Shown in pieces: positions 51,093 through 52,279 of a stretch of DNA of 52,279 nucleotides. The stretch spans positions 1 through 52,279 of the forward strand of contig DYJM01000005.1 of NCBI GenBank assembly GCA_020723125.1, given 5' to 3'. Position numbers and translations under genes: made by a program. The stretch comes from Acidithiobacillus ferrivorans (GTDB taxonomy: Bacteria; Pseudomonadota; Gammaproteobacteria; Acidithiobacillales; Acidithiobacillaceae). Within the stretch, counting starts at the first letter, position 1; each line of letters starts with the position of its first letter. The notes beneath the pieces are model-generated. The model was given only the letters and a program-made list of their open reading frames with translations. It was not told the origin of the DNA and did no database searches.

Positions 51093-52279
51093 TTAACGAT
51101 CCGAGTGCATCATGGGCTTGTGGGCGAAAGTCGGTGCAACATGCCCGCCCCCCGCTTGCGCAGCATCATGATCTTCACCGTGATGCTGAAACAAGGTATC
51201 GGAGTGTGGGATGCCATCGACACCTTTCTGTATGACGCGCGTGAAGAAGTACCAGGCGCCGGACCAGACCACCAGCTCAAAAATGATGTAACCGGCAAAC
51301 CAGACAATTTCTTGCGCCACGCCCATGTTGCTGACCCCTTCGTAGGTCCGCATCAGGTCGAATACCACCCAGGGCTGACGACCGATTTCCCGAACCCACC
51401 AACCCGTCCAGATGGCCAGATAAGGGAGGAAGCCCGAGAACACCACCGCACGCAGAAACCAGGGATTTTTACGTAATTCCAGGGCGTTCATTTTGCCACG
51501 CATGCGCAGCCAGTTGCCCCAAAGAGCGACAAAAAACAGGAAGAAACCGATGGCCACCATAACCCGGAAGGCATAGAAAGGTACCCATACATTGGGGCGT
51601 TCGTTTACCGGAAACTGATCCATCCCTTGTACCGGGCTGCTCCAGGTATGGGTTTCCAGGAGACTCAGCACATGCGGAATTTGAATGGCGAACAGATTTT
51701 TCCCGGCCTCTACGTCTGGAATGGCAATGAGGTTCCAGTCGGTATTAGGTTTTCCGTTCGGCAGGTAGGTGTGGAAGTGTCCTTCCATGGCCGCCAGTGA
51801 AGTAGGCTGAGTTTTTGCAACGTCCTGTCCAACACTGTCACCAATAAAAATCTGCAGAGGAGCCACAATCAACAGGGCCAATAAAGTAGGTTTCAAAAGT
51901 TTAATGAAGAGGTCCGCATTACGATTCTTGAGGACGAACCATGCACTCACCGATGCGAATACAAACAACGCCAACTCTACAGTGGCCACCCACATGTGAG
52001 GAAAGCCCCAGACGAAATTGTCATTGAGAATGGCATGCCACCAGTTGGTCACCTGGAACAGTCCATCTTTCAACACAACGCCATCAGGCGTCTGCATCCA
52101 GGAGTTGGCGACCAGAATCCACATGGCGGACAGACTCGAAGAAAGACCCACGTTGAAGGTGGCAAACAAATGCATGCCTTTGCTGATTTTGCCCCAGCCA
52201 AACACCATCAGGCCAATGAAGCCAGCTTCATACATGAAGGCAGTGATGGTTTCGAAGCCAAGGATATTGCCGAAGAAGG
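51093..52279 (-). CDS. cydA: Cytochrome bd-type quinol oxidase subunit I (5' end outside window)
   Basis: The frame is open to the window edge, and the reading upstream of Met 52235 continues as FFGNILGFETITAF, so the 5' part of the gene lies outside. The visible 395 residues have GFIGLMVFGWGKISKG, WILVANSWMQTPDG, the short quinol-binding loop region and GWWVREIGRQPWVVFDLMRT near the C-terminal third. Conserved His/Met haem ligands fall partly in the visible part. The Q-loop looks short, as in cyanide-insensitive CioA-type oxidases. It starts the cydAB operon that ends at 49884. Confidence 0.93.
   Translation of the reverse strand, partial: FFGNILGFETITAFMYEAGFIGLMVFGWGKISKGMHLFATFNVGLSSSLSAMWILVANSWMQTPDGVVLKDGLFQVTNWWHAILNDNFVWGFPHMWVATVELALFVFASVSAWFVLKNRNADLFIKLLKPTLLALLIVAPLQIFIGDSVGQDVAKTQPTSLAAMEGHFHTYLPNGKPNTDWNLIAIPDVEAGKNLFAIQIPHVLSLLETHTWSSPVQGMDQFPVNERPNVWVPFYAFRVMVAIGFFLFFVALWGNWLRMRGKMNALELRKNPWFLRAVVFSGFLPYLAIWTGWWVREIGRQPWVVFDLMRTYEGVSNMGVAQEIVWFAGYIIFELVVWSGAWYFFTRVIQKGVDGIPHSDTLFQHHGEDHDAAQAGGGHVAPTFAHKPMMHSDR

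Overview
The window is an unbroken stretch of bacterial chromosome with moderately high GC. Gene content (heptose-type LPS genes, RecBCD, bd-type quinol oxidase, cyclopropane fatty acid synthase, fluoride channel, and two hydrogenase-4-like gene sets without a NiFe site) fits a Gram-negative, probably acidophilic gammaproteobacterium-like chemolithotroph such as Acidithiobacillus. That assignment is inferred from content and protein style only; no rRNA or taxonomic marker is present.

Layout. 1-7.7 kb: a minus-strand envelope operon (lpoA, yraN, a gmhA-hldC fusion, a GlcD-like flavoprotein, a DUF155 membrane protein, waaF), with rsmI and tRNA-Phe divergent from it. 7.7-9.6 kb: an accessory patch with a PIN/Phd toxin-antitoxin pair, a 199-bp MITE-like element with perfect 30-bp terminal inverted repeats and a 5-bp target duplication, and remnants of a GNAT gene and a DUF4239 gene. 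9.6-16.6 kb: galE, a DsbG-like lipoprotein, a DUF4337 membrane protein, an msrA-msrB fusion and a large globin/GAF/GGDEF/EAL protein. 16.6-27.7 kb: recC, recB and recD downstream of an hvfA-hvfB-hvfC-type RiPP/metallophore set, with overlapping genes. 27.7-30.6 kb: small exported proteins, a Slp lipoprotein and cfa.

30.7-47.6 kb holds the most unusual content: two copies, in the same order, of a six-gene module related to hydrogenase-4 and complex I (hyfC, hyfE, hyfF, hyfG, hyfI, hyfB in transcription order). Both large subunits have lost the NiFe cysteine ligands, while both small subunits keep the proximal iron-sulfur cysteines. The upstream module (B) ends with crcB, a DUF190 PII-like gene and a zinc-ribbon/HEAT gene. 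The downstream module (A) starts with a DUF211-membrane protein and has its own AT-rich promoter region. Most gene joints in module A are ATGA overlaps. The two sets look like energy-converting hydrogenase-related (Ehr-like) membrane complexes whose redox partner is unknown.

47.6-52.3 kb: a decayed serine-hydrolase (beta-lactamase-fold) fragment carrying a four-copy CCAAC repeat, a PIG-V-like mannosyltransferase, a small helical protein, and a cydA (truncated by the window edge)-cydB operon with a clear terminator and an intercistronic hairpin. No CRISPR array, rRNA or intact insertion sequence was seen.
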